Shown here piece by piece: positions 16,708 through 24,420 of a stretch of 64,000 bases of DNA (its first letter is position 1; every line of letters starts with the position of its first letter). The position numbers and the translations under genes were made by a program. Source of the DNA: Mesobacillus subterraneus (GTDB lineage: Bacteria; Bacillota; Bacilli; Bacillales; Cytobacillaceae). The notes beneath the pieces were generated by a model. That model had not been told where the DNA came from. It saw only the letters and a list, made by a program, of their open reading frames with translations, and searched no databases. The stretch covers positions 243,042 to 307,041 of the forward strand of contig NZ_JAMBOF010000005.1 of the NCBI RefSeq assembly GCF_023715485.1, given 5' to 3'.

Positions 16708-17487
16708 TTGAAGAAATGGATCATGCTGGCTGCGGTAGTTTTATTCGTGGTTATAGGAGGAGCGGGATGTATGAGTTCGGAGAGTAAGGTCCTAGCTAAA
16801 TTAGAAGAAAAGTATAACCAAAAGTTCTCAATAGAGGGCGTCAAGGAAGGCAGCAAGGCTTTTGCCCAAATGTACGGGAAGGATCGGCTGACTGTGCATC
16901 CTGAAGGGAACAAAGAACTCGTCTTCCTTGCCCAGGAAGTGAAGGCGGCAGAAGGAGATTTCAAGGATAATTTTATCCAGGCGAAATGGGCGGAGGAGCT
17001 GAAGCAGCAGCTTTCTGCAGACATCGAAAAGGAACTGCCAGAAGGGACTCCATACAAAATTCAGCTTTTTGTATCCAACAATGATATTGAAAAATCGATG
17101 CTGGATATGCCTGTCGAGGATTATTTGAAGAATGTGAACCAGAATGTCTCGGTCGTTTTGCTTGCTGGCATTAAGACAGCGGGCGAGCCTCAGGTGGAGA
17201 AGTATAAAGAAAATATCTATAACCTTTATCAGCTGATGAAAGGGCTTGGTACAACGGGTTATTCAGTGACCATTGGCTTTGTGGATGAATCAGAGGATAT
17301 CTCGGATTATGTCAGGACATCTTTTATCAACAATATTTCCTGGTCGAACCTCGATGCGAAGGTCTATGGAAATGTCACGATCGATGAACGCCATGACCCT
17401 GAGAATCCTAGCGGGGGAGTTGACCCTTCACTCATTTTGGAAAGTCCAGAGACTGTTGTAGAGCATTACGAACCACTTGGGGAGTGA
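16708..17487 (+). CDS. Lipoprotein of the type VII locus, candidate partner of the lipase-like protein
   Basis: Protein of 259 residues with a lipoprotein signal: basic MKKW, a hydrophobic stretch and lipobox IGGAGC, so it is anchored to the outer face of the membrane. The remainder is soluble, with no family that I can name. Start is TTG 16708 behind AAGGTG; the longer frame from 16636 runs into the REP-like element. The gene ends four bases before the start of the lipase-like gene, so the two are co-transcribed. In Staphylococcus aureus the T7SS lipase TslA is neutralised by lipoproteins encoded beside it; a similar role here is inference from gene order only. Confidence 0.75.
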   Translation: MKKWIMLAAVVLFVVIGGAGCMSSESKVLAKLEEKYNQKFSIEGVKEGSKAFAQMYGKDRLTVHPEGNKELVFLAQEVKAAEGDFKDNFIQAKWAEELKQQLSADIEKELPEGTPYKIQLFVSNNDIEKSMLDMPVEDYLKNVNQNVSVVLLAGIKTAGEPQVEKYKENIYNLYQLMKGLGTTGYSVTIGFVDESEDISDYVRTSFINNISWSNLDAKVYGNVTIDERHDPENPSGGVDPSLILESPETVVEHYEPLGE

Positions 17488-17491
17488 GAAG

Positions 17492-18979
17492 ATGGCTCTT
17501 GATCAACTGACCGATAAAGAAAAGAATCTTCTGTTGCAATTATCGTATATCGACCTTCCGGCAAACTTGAAAATTGATGATAAGAACACCTACACATTAC
17601 AGGAAATCATCACCAAGATTGAACAAAATAACACGCCTGTTGATGAGGACCGGCTCGCCAATCTTCAAAGTTATTTGGAGAATCACCAGAATTCTCCCCT
17701 CAACAGTGTCCGCCTGACTGGCTACCAGAACCACAACCCGAATGAGGCGAATAACACAAACGGGACCTCGGAATCCGGTTTTGTCGGCTATGCCATCAAG
17801 GACGGGGACGGCAATGGAGCGGTATTATTCCGCGGCAGTGAAAGCCTTGGGAATTGGGACCATCTAAGGACAGATTGGAAGGGCAATGTAGAAGCGGGTG
17901 TCAGCATTGAAACCCAGCAGCATAGAGAAGCACTGGAGTTTTATGAAAAAAATGTCGCAATGATGGAAGGCGGCATCACGATTTATGGCCACTCAAAAGG
18001 CGGCAACCTTGGCTCGCATGTGTATGTGAACGACCTGAGGGACAATGTGAACGCCTATATCGTCAATGGCGCGCCATTATGGTGGTTCAATCTTAGTGAC
18101 GACCAAAAAGCAGCATTGAAAGGGGACCGGTTCACTTTTATCACATATGAAGGCGACTTCGTGTCCCATCTTGGATATGGCCCTTATGTGGATAAAATTG
18201 TTGCCTTGAATAAAGAGCATGGAACGTATGGGGATCCTTTTTACCCGCATTATGAAACGAGTGTCAATTTTAACGAGGATGGCAGCCTGGCTGATGCCCG
18301 CGACCCGGATAAATGGATGATCAGGGATGTTGCCCGTGACCTTTACTACTCCTTTGGAAGCGCGGCGGTCAGTCTGGTGGATGGGGCGGTTGACAAAGTA
18401 CGGGAAACCGCTTCAGCAGTAGTCGGCGAGGTCAGGGAAGCAGCGGCAGCGGCTATGCAGCAGGCCAGGGAATTGGCGATGGCGACTGCCTCGGCAGCGG
18501 TCGGCATCGTCTACACGACCTGGAAAGGGATGGTTGACGCCGCCAATTATGTAAGGGAGCAAGCAGTCCGCTTCGTTTCGAGATTCGCTAATATCGGCCG
18601 GCAGCTGGCCTCGAATGTTGGCAGGTTTTTGGATACAGTCGCGAACAGGGCCAGGAGCCTTTTCTCGAAAGCGATGGATTTTTTCTCAGGAGGCAGCTTC
18701 CCTGTCGAGCCTTTTATCAAAGTCGACATCCCAAGGCTGTTTTATTACGCCAACAGGCTCCAGGCAATACAGAGGCGTGTCGCCCAGCTTAACGACATGA
18801 TCGACGATCTGTACTGGGAAGCGGGTGTCATGGGACTTGATAATGTTCTTGCTGCGGATATCGCCTCATCTTTCGATATCCGTATTCCAGAAAGCATCAA
18901 TTACCTGAACCGCACGGCGGAACTTTTACAGCAGAGTGAAAGGTATCTTGCCGGAAAAGCCGGTTCAATCAGGGGGTAG
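17492..18979 (+). CDS. DUF2974-like alpha/beta-hydrolase with C-terminal helical domain; probable T7SS lipase effector
   Basis: Protein of 495 residues without signal peptide. The N-terminal half (about 60-285) is an alpha/beta-hydrolase with nucleophile elbow IYGHSKGGNLGSHV (Ser168) and ITYEGDFVSHLG as a likely acid region, the pattern of DUF2974 lipases. Residues about 290-400 are Ala-rich helices; the end (about 410-495: RLFYYANRLQAIQRRVAQLNDMIDDLY) looks like a secretion-targeting helical bundle. Enzyme first and targeting domain last is the reverse of LXG toxins, as in staphylococcal TslA. ATG 17492 has GGGGAGTGAG upstream. Lipase activity and export are inferred. Flanked by a lipoprotein gene and a small helical protein. 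Confidence 0.75.
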   Translation: MALDQLTDKEKNLLLQLSYIDLPANLKIDDKNTYTLQEIITKIEQNNTPVDEDRLANLQSYLENHQNSPLNSVRLTGYQNHNPNEANNTNGTSESGFVGYAIKDGDGNGAVLFRGSESLGNWDHLRTDWKGNVEAGVSIETQQHREALEFYEKNVAMMEGGITIYGHSKGGNLGSHVYVNDLRDNVNAYIVNGAPLWWFNLSDDQKAALKGDRFTFITYEGDFVSHLGYGPYVDKIVALNKEHGTYGDPFYPHYETSVNFNEDGSLADARDPDKWMIRDVARDLYYSFGSAAVSLVDGAVDKVRETASAVVGEVREAAAAAMQQARELAMATASAAVGIVYTTWKGMVDAANYVREQAVRFVSRFANIGRQLASNVGRFLDTVANRARSLFSKAMDFFSGGSFPVEPFIKVDIPRLFYYANRLQAIQRRVAQLNDMIDDLYWEAGVMGLDNVLAADIASSFDIRIPESINYLNRTAELLQQSERYLAGKAGSIRG

Positions 18980-18982
18980 ACT

Positions 18983-19174
18983 ATGGATCCGAAAGTGAGA
19001 AGCAAGATTAACAGAATTGCAGCTGAAGCGACTGCGATTGCCCGCGAGCTTGAGGAGATCTCGAATGGCCTCAGCCATGAATTCAAGGGAATCGGCTCTA
19101 CAAAGGCGGCTTCAGGCTTGCGCCGCTCCGCGGAAAAGTACCGCTATGTAAGCTCCAAGTTAAGAAGAATATGA
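18983..19174 (+). CDS. Small helical protein, candidate lipase export partner
   Basis: Protein of 63 residues, all helical by composition: a first amphipathic helix (KINRIAAEATAIARELEEIS), a short turn around GIGSTK, and a basic second helix (GLRRSAEKYRYVSSKLRR). It starts three bases after the lipase-like gene with GGGGG upstream, so the pair is tightly coupled. No named family is recognised. Small helical partners encoded beside reverse-domain T7SS lipases (TlaA/TlaB of TslA) bind the C-terminal targeting domain; that role is a reasonable guess here. Confidence 0.65.
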   Translation: MDPKVRSKINRIAAEATAIARELEEISNGLSHEFKGIGSTKAASGLRRSAEKYRYVSSKLRRI

Positions 19175-19220
19175 CTCTATCAGAGTTCATATAATCATGA
19201 CGTTAAAGGAGGTGAAAATA

Positions 19221-19523
19221 ATGGCGAGATCAATCACAGTTGAACCAGCTAAGCTTGATGCGACTGCAAACAAGATTGAACAGCAGGCAGCTGATTACGA
19301 AAGAAACTATAAAGCTCTTTTCAGCGAGGTTGAAGGAATGGCCGCTGCATGGCAGGGTGCTGACAACCAGGCATACACGGCTCAAATCAAAGGCTTCATG
19401 GATGACTTCCAGAAGATGACTCAGTTAATGAGACAGTACTCTGAGTTCTTGAAAATGAGCGCGAAGACATACCGCGACACTCAATCTGAAGTCATTAACC
19501 AGGCTAAGAGATTAAGCAACTAA
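19221..19523 (+). CDS. WXG100 family protein (first copy)
   Basis: Protein of exactly 100 residues with the ESAT-6/WXG100 helical hairpin: helix 1 (AKLDATANKIEQQAADYERNY), the W-x-G turn in AAAWQGADNQAY, and helix 2 (MDDFQKMTQLMRQYSEFLKM) with a tail YRDTQSEV resembling the YxxxD/E export signal. WXG100 proteins are the core substrates and partners of type VII secretion. ATG 19221 follows AAAGGAGGTGA, one of the strongest ribosome sites in the window, suggesting high expression. Confidence 0.92.
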   Translation: MARSITVEPAKLDATANKIEQQAADYERNYKALFSEVEGMAAAWQGADNQAYTAQIKGFMDDFQKMTQLMRQYSEFLKMSAKTYRDTQSEVINQAKRLSN

Positions 19524-19552
19524 TCCTTAACATAAGCAGGAGGTGAAATACA

Positions 19553-19855
19553 TTGGCAGGAGATGGAATCAAAATCTCGCTTGGCGAGGTTAGCAAAACG
19601 GCGGGCCAAATCCGCACCCTGAACCAGCAATTATCCACTAGATTAGAAGAAATCAAGAAGGACATGAACGCACTTGCGTCAACATGGAACTCTGACGCTT
19701 CCAACACAATCCGCGGCAACTTCAACTCACTGGCACCACGATTTGAAGAATATCGCCAGGTCGTCGACAGCTATGCCAAATTCTTGGATAACACTGTCAC
19801 AAACTACAACACCGCAGAAACAGCAATCAACAACAACGCAAGCTCTTTTAAGTAA
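19553..19855 (+). CDS. WXG100 family protein (second copy, WNS variant)
   Basis: Protein of 100 residues from TTG 19553 behind AGGAGGTGA. The helix-turn-helix pattern is the same as in the preceding gene, but the turn reads STWNSDASN, so serine replaces the glycine of W-x-G. Helix 2 is RFEEYRQVVDSYAKFLDNTV; the tail YNTAETAINNNASSF fits an export signal region. Two adjacent WXG100 genes suggest a heterodimer, as with EsxA/EsxB. A hairpin with a short T-tail follows at 19877. Confidence 0.9.
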   Translation: MAGDGIKISLGEVSKTAGQIRTLNQQLSTRLEEIKKDMNALASTWNSDASNTIRGNFNSLAPRFEEYRQVVDSYAKFLDNTVTNYNTAETAINNNASSFK

Positions 19856-19876
19856 TCACTTTTAACAGAGGGTAAG

Positions 19877-19906
19877 GGGCAAGCCGCTGGTGCAGTTTGC
19901 CCTTCT
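19877..19906 (+). terminator. Probable terminator after the WXG100 genes
   Basis: Stem GGGCAA (19877-19882) with TTTGCCC (19896-19902), followed by a weak TTCTG tail. Confidence 0.5.
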
Positions 19907-19940
19907 GTAAAATTTACTCCTTGCAGCCGAGGAAATGCCG

Positions 19941-20045
19941 CTACGGGGATTATTCAGCAGTCAACGGGGATTATCTCGCACCCAACGGGGATTATCCGTG
20001 GTTCAACGGGGATTAAAAGCCCTCCAACGGGGAATAACCATGCTC
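19941..20045 (+). repeat. Five tandem 21-bp repeats, CAACGGGGATTAT type
   Basis: Units start at 19941, 19962, 19983, 20004 and 20025, exactly 21 bp apart. The first 10-13 bases are conserved (CAACGGGGATTAT; the first unit has CTACGG) and the last 8 vary. Confidence 0.85.
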
Positions 20046-20096
20046 CTGCTGGCAGTATTGCCTCAACAATGCGGGTAACCGGGAGTGAAATGAGGC

Positions 20097-20201
20097 CAAC
20101 CGTTGAAAAAAGTTCTTCAACCGTATAAAAAATGGTCCCAACCGTAGATAAAAGTTCTTCAACCGTATAAAAAATGGTCCTAACCGTACATAAAAAATCC
20201 T
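20097..20201 (+). repeat. Five tandem 21-bp repeats, CAACCGTATAAAA type
   Basis: Units start at 20097, 20118, 20139, 20160 and 20181, again 21 bp apart. Two unit types alternate: one ends AAAGTTCTT (units 1 and 3), the other ends AAAATGGTCC (units 2 and 4). The first four bases (CAAC) match the upstream block. Confidence 0.85.
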
Positions 20202-20289
20202 AAATAGTAAATTGAACAAATTTGACCCTCATATACGAGCTTTATGAGATTAAAATCATACATAAATTCAAAATTGGAGTCGAAATGCG

Positions 20290-21642
20290 ATGATCAAACA
20301 TGTGGAGTTTAAATTAGAATGCTACGGAATCTCAAAATTCCTGTATTTTCATGCGGGCAGCAAGGCGGACATCGATGGCGGGCAGGTCGAACTATTAAAA
20401 ACAAGCCGTATTCCGGGAATCCTGCCGTGCTCAGCGATTTTAGAGGGCGACAATTGCTTCCTTCGCTATGACATGATCTCGGATAATACACTTGAAATGC
20501 TGAATTCGATGCCAGCCACGAAGGAGCAGCTGTACAACAGCTTCCTTAATGTTGCGGAAACGCTGGTGGATGCGCAGCAAAGCGGCCTGGATATCGAGAA
20601 CATCGTCTTCAGCCAGCGCGACATCTTTATTGATAATTTTTCAAACAGATTAGTTTTTATCTATATGCCTGTAAAAAATAATATTTTTGAAAAGGTATCA
20701 CTTAAAGAATTTCTCCGTGAATTGATGCTTTCGGCTCCTTACGATGAAAATGAAGATGCAGCTTTTTTCATAAAACTCCATAACTATTTGATTGAGACAG
20801 AGAACGTCACGCCGGAAAACCTTCTAGAAAAAATGAATGAGCTGGCGGGAGACGAAACGATCGAGCGCAAGCCTTATCAGATGCCGGAAAAATTACAGCA
20901 TGAAGTTAAAGCACCAGCGCCAGCACCAGCAACAGCAACAACAACAGCAGCAACAGCAACAACAACCGAGAAAAGCGAGCCAGAATCACCTGAACTCGAA
21001 ACCCCGTCATTCAATCCTAACTTTTACAGCCCGGGCAGCGAGGTCCACACGGTAAAAACTAGCGTCGATAATGGCGTGCTGACCTCTGAGTACACGAGCC
21101 AGAAGAGGGATGTAAAAACTGGCCGTAAGCTGGAGATCGAGGAAGAAGTCAATTACAAGCGGATTACCAGGGCCGAGCTCGGGGAGAACAACTCCCTGTT
21201 AAAAGAAGCAACCGCACTCGGCGGCGGGACCTCAATCAACATCCAGCCGGCGCTGGCGAACCTTGAGCCGGAATACGAAGGAACCACCGTGCTGGGGGTC
21301 GTTGCAGATGAGGAAGATGAAGGTACGACGACGCTCGGGCACGCAACTCGCAGGCCATTCTTACTGGCGGTGTCCAAAAACGAAAAAATCACGATTGCGA
21401 AAGACTATTTCAAAATCGGCCGCGATCCGATGAGGGCTGATTTTGCTGCAGATAATAAGGTGATTGGGCGTGTGCATGCACATGTGATCAGCGCAAACGG
21501 CGAATATTTCTTCGAGGACAATCACTCGACCAATGGCAGTTACGTTAACGGCGTGAAGGTGTCGCCCAAGGAAAAAGTAAAAATCAAACATGAAGATAAA
21601 ATAAAGCTCGCGAACGAGGAGTTCATCTTCAGGCTTTATTAA
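20290..21642 (+). CDS. DUF6382-like/FHA-domain protein of the type VII locus
   Basis: Cytoplasmic protein of 450 residues in three parts. The N-terminal domain (about 1-190) resembles DUF6382 (DGGQVELLKTSRIPGILPC, NIVFSQRDIFIDN). A low-complexity linker (about 208-230) of Ala, Pro and Thr is coded by a run of GCA/ACA-type triplets. The C-terminal FHA domain (about 365-450) has FKIGRDPM, IGRVHAHVI and HSTNGSYVNGVKV, which supply the residues that read phosphothreonine. Ahead of the FHA are two similar motifs, EGTTVLG and EGTTTLG, which could be phospho-sites. It is followed by the phosphatase and the kinase, so it is likely a phospho-dependent adaptor. Confidence 0.82.
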   Translation: MIKHVEFKLECYGISKFLYFHAGSKADIDGGQVELLKTSRIPGILPCSAILEGDNCFLRYDMISDNTLEMLNSMPATKEQLYNSFLNVAETLVDAQQSGLDIENIVFSQRDIFIDNFSNRLVFIYMPVKNNIFEKVSLKEFLRELMLSAPYDENEDAAFFIKLHNYLIETENVTPENLLEKMNELAGDETIERKPYQMPEKLQHEVKAPAPAPATATTTAATATTTEKSEPESPELETPSFNPNFYSPGSEVHTVKTSVDNGVLTSEYTSQKRDVKTGRKLEIEEEVNYKRITRAELGENNSLLKEATALGGGTSINIQPALANLEPEYEGTTVLGVVADEEDEGTTTLGHATRRPFLLAVSKNEKITIAKDYFKIGRDPMRADFAADNKVIGRVHAHVISANGEYFFEDNHSTNGSYVNGVKVSPKEKVKIKHEDKIKLANEEFIFRLY

Positions 21643-21678
21643 AAATCAATTCAGCCTGATCAATTGGGGGTAACAAAG

Positions 21679-22446
21679 ATGGCATTTCAAGTGGCATACC
21701 ATACCGACATTGGAATCAAGAAGAAAACGAATCAGGATGGCCTGTTATTAAAGACGGCGAAAACTCCCCAGGGCGAAGTCGGCCTGTTTGTCATCTGTGA
21801 CGGCATGGGGGGACTTTCCCACGGGGAGCTGGCGAGCGCAACGGTGATCAGGGGAATGTCCGACTGGTTCGATCATGATCTGCCTGAACTGCTGGAGTCG
21901 GCGATGATGGAAAAAGAAATCCCGGTCATGCTTGAGAAGCGCGTTCGCGAGCTGAATGCAAAAATCCTTGAATACGGGGAAGCTTCAAGCATCAAGCTTG
22001 GGACGACAATCACTGCGCTCTTCATCCTCTACTCGCAATACTTTATCATCCAGATCGGTGACAGCAGGGCGTACAGCATCGATGACCAGCTTTTAAAATT
22101 GACCGAAGACCAGACACTTGTTGAACGCGAACTGCAGCGTGGGAACATTACCGCGGAACAGGCGAGGATCGACCCACGACGGAATGTGCTGCTCCAGTGC
22201 GTTGGCGCAACAAAGGACATAAACGTCGTGATTACCTCTGGTGAAGTAAAACAAGGCACGATGTTTATGCTGTGCACGGACGGATTTTACCATGAAATCA
22301 ATGATAGCGAGATGCTTACCAATCTTAACCCATTGAATTTTACCGAGGAAGCGAAAATGAAAGACAAAATTGTAGAGCTGGTCGAGCTTGCGAAGGAACG
22401 CCAGGAAACGGACAATATCTCGGTCCTGCTGACGAAAGTGATTTAA
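21679..22446 (+). CDS. PP2C-type Ser/Thr protein phosphatase
   Basis: Cytoplasmic metal-dependent phosphatase of 255 residues. The family motifs are all present: TNQDG near the N-terminus, FVICDGMGGLSHGE, LGTTITAL, IQIGDSRAY, MLCTDGF and ETDNISVL, which supply the aspartates for two metal ions. ATG 21679 has GGGGGT upstream; the in-frame TTG at 21664 is the ribosome-site region. It stands 15 bp ahead of the kinase gene, so a kinase/phosphatase pair like PrkC/PrpC is encoded inside the secretion locus. Confidence 0.93.
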   Translation: MAFQVAYHTDIGIKKKTNQDGLLLKTAKTPQGEVGLFVICDGMGGLSHGELASATVIRGMSDWFDHDLPELLESAMMEKEIPVMLEKRVRELNAKILEYGEASSIKLGTTITALFILYSQYFIIQIGDSRAYSIDDQLLKLTEDQTLVERELQRGNITAEQARIDPRRNVLLQCVGATKDINVVITSGEVKQGTMFMLCTDGFYHEINDSEMLTNLNPLNFTEEAKMKDKIVELVELAKERQETDNISVLLTKVI

Positions 22447-22461
22447 CTTGGGGGAATTACC

Positions 22462-24402
22462 TTGATACAAATTGGCACGATTATTGATGACAGATACGAA
22501 ATATTGAAGGAGATCGGGCGCGGCGGAATGAGCGTTGTCTACCTGGCGATGGACAATCGGCTTAACAAGTCGCTCGTGGTCAAGGATATCCGCAAGCGCA
22601 GTTACGGCAACAATGAGCTCCTGATCAACAGCCTAGTGGTCGAAGCGAACATGCTGAAAAAGCTTGACCACGGTTCACTGCCGAAAATCTACGACATCAT
22701 CGAATCCGAAGGCGACATTTACGTGGTGATGGACTACATCGAAGGCGAGTCACTCAAGGAACGGCTTAAGCGGGACGGGAAAATCCCGGCCAGAGAGGTG
22801 ATTGAATGGGCGAAGCAGCTGAGTGAAGTTCTTGGCTATCTGCATTCAAGGAAGCCATATCCGATCATCTACCGCGACATGAAACCTGATAACGTCATGC
22901 TCACGCCTGAAGGTAAAATAAAGCTGATTGACTTCGGGATCGCCCGTGAGTTCAAAACTGAGAATCTCTCTGATACTACGAATCTTGGAACGAAAGGGTA
23001 CGCCGCTCCCGAGCAGATTTCTGGCCGGCAGACGGATGCGAAAACCGATATCTATAGCCTGGGTATCACGCTTTACCACCTCGTCACCGGAAAGAGCCTG
23101 AGCGAGCCGCCGTTTGAAATCAGGCCGATCCGTGAATGGGACCCGTCGCTGCCGGAAGGCCTTGAGCATATCATCAAAAAATGCACCCAGGCCGAACCGG
23201 CCAACCGTTATCAGAACTGCGAGGAGCTCAGCTACGATCTCGAACATATCAATCGGCTGACAAAGGGCTACAAGAACATGCTGATCAAAAAGCTGTCCAT
23301 GTTCCTAATCCCAGCTGTACTTTTCCTGGCGTTCTCAACGACTTCAGCACTCGGCTACAAAGGCATGAAGAACGAGCAGTTCCAGGACTATATGAACCTT
23401 GTAAACCAGGCGAGCATTGCTTTGATGGACGGCGAACAAACCGAAGCAATCAAGCTGCTTGAGAGTGCCACACGGGTTGACAAGGAGCGCCCTGAAGCAT
23501 ACATCAATCTGCTTGATTTATATATTAATAGAAACCAGACAGATGAAGGGCTCGCCAAGATGGAATCATACATACAGGATAAATACGGGGCGGTCCATGA
23601 GAATAATGAAGTTCTTTTCAAGATGGGGATGACCTATTTCGATGTCAAAAGAGACTACAATAATGCGTTGAAATACTTCCAGCAGATCGATGAAAAAGAA
23701 CTGCCGGACGCTCAGTATTACAAGGCGCTGGCGACGACGCTGAGCAGCCTGAACATCGATTACAACAAATTCGCCGGTGATCTTCAGGAGTTTCAACAAT
23801 ACAATGACGGCCTGGCAAACGACAGCAAGAAAATCGATAACTACAACTCTCTTGCAAATATTTATATTTCCTATAAGAGCCAGATTCCTGACGCGAACAC
23901 CCAGGCAATCGAGATTGTCCAGAAGGCGAAGAACCTTCTGGCGAAGCTTGAGAACGAGCAGCTGCAATTCAAATACGAAATGGAATTTGAACAGAAGCTT
24001 GCTCAAGCCTACTACAGCCGCGGCGTGAATTCCGAGGACAAAGCGAGTGCCCGCAGCGATTTTGAACTGGCGATTGAGCACTATAACAACTTACTCGTTC
24101 TCAATGCGCCAGACCAGGAGGACATTTTCGTCAAAATCGGCGTCATCTATCAGGAAATGGGAGAGTTCTCAAGATCCGCTGAGCACTTCCAGACAACACT
24201 GAAAAAATTCCCAGACAGCATCTCTGCTCACGTAAAACTAGGCAACCTTCTCCTCGACATCGAACAGAACAAAGAGGAAGGAAAAAGAAACTACACAGAG
24301 GCGAAAAAAACCTACGAAAAAGCCAGTACCCTACAAGGTGCCAAAGAAGATGAAGCATTCAAAAAACTCACCAGACGCATGGAAAACCTAAATATTCTTT
24401 AA
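22462..24402 (+). CDS. Membrane Ser/Thr protein kinase with extracytoplasmic TPR domain
   Basis: Protein of 646 residues. The kinase domain (about 10-270) is intact: glycine loop IGRGGMSVVYL (19-28), K41 in VVKDI, catalytic loop YRDMKPDN (D139, N144), DFG at 157-159 and LGTKGYAAPEQ in the activation region. One membrane helix follows (about 278-298), then a long helical region with TPR-like repeats (about 300-646), which should face outside. Start is TTG 22462 behind GGGGGAA. Kinase-like domain, one helix, helical ectodomain is also the layout of EssB/YukC, whose kinase-like domain is inactive; here the catalytic residues are kept. Confidence 0.9.
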   Translation: MIQIGTIIDDRYEILKEIGRGGMSVVYLAMDNRLNKSLVVKDIRKRSYGNNELLINSLVVEANMLKKLDHGSLPKIYDIIESEGDIYVVMDYIEGESLKERLKRDGKIPAREVIEWAKQLSEVLGYLHSRKPYPIIYRDMKPDNVMLTPEGKIKLIDFGIAREFKTENLSDTTNLGTKGYAAPEQISGRQTDAKTDIYSLGITLYHLVTGKSLSEPPFEIRPIREWDPSLPEGLEHIIKKCTQAEPANRYQNCEELSYDLEHINRLTKGYKNMLIKKLSMFLIPAVLFLAFSTTSALGYKGMKNEQFQDYMNLVNQASIALMDGEQTEAIKLLESATRVDKERPEAYINLLDLYINRNQTDEGLAKMESYIQDKYGAVHENNEVLFKMGMTYFDVKRDYNNALKYFQQIDEKELPDAQYYKALATTLSSLNIDYNKFAGDLQEFQQYNDGLANDSKKIDNYNSLANIYISYKSQIPDANTQAIEIVQKAKNLLAKLENEQLQFKYEMEFEQKLAQAYYSRGVNSEDKASARSDFELAIEHYNNLLVLNAPDQEDIFVKIGVIYQEMGEFSRSAEHFQTTLKKFPDSISAHVKLGNLLLDIEQNKEEGKRNYTEAKKTYEKASTLQGAKEDEAFKKLTRRMENLNIL

Positions 24403-24420
24403 GGACGTTCCAGGAAGGCA

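Larger units (their letters stand above)
19856..20289. other. Intergenic region with two 21-bp tandem repeat blocks
   Basis: About 430 bp between the second WXG100 gene and the FHA gene. It contains a terminator-like hairpin, two blocks of 21-bp repeats, and an AT-rich stretch (20202-20289) that presumably holds the promoter for the FHA-phosphatase-kinase genes. Confidence 0.6.

Noticed and set aside
19941..20201. CRISPR-like array
   Set aside because: Units are 21 bp with only about 8 variable bases, not 25-35 bp repeats with 30-40 bp spacers, and no cas genes are in the window.
20013..20219. Minus-strand frame coding a 7-residue repeat protein
   Set aside because: The 7-residue periodicity (RLGPFFI, RLKNFYL) is only the translation of the 21-bp DNA repeat; no convincing ribosome site or family.
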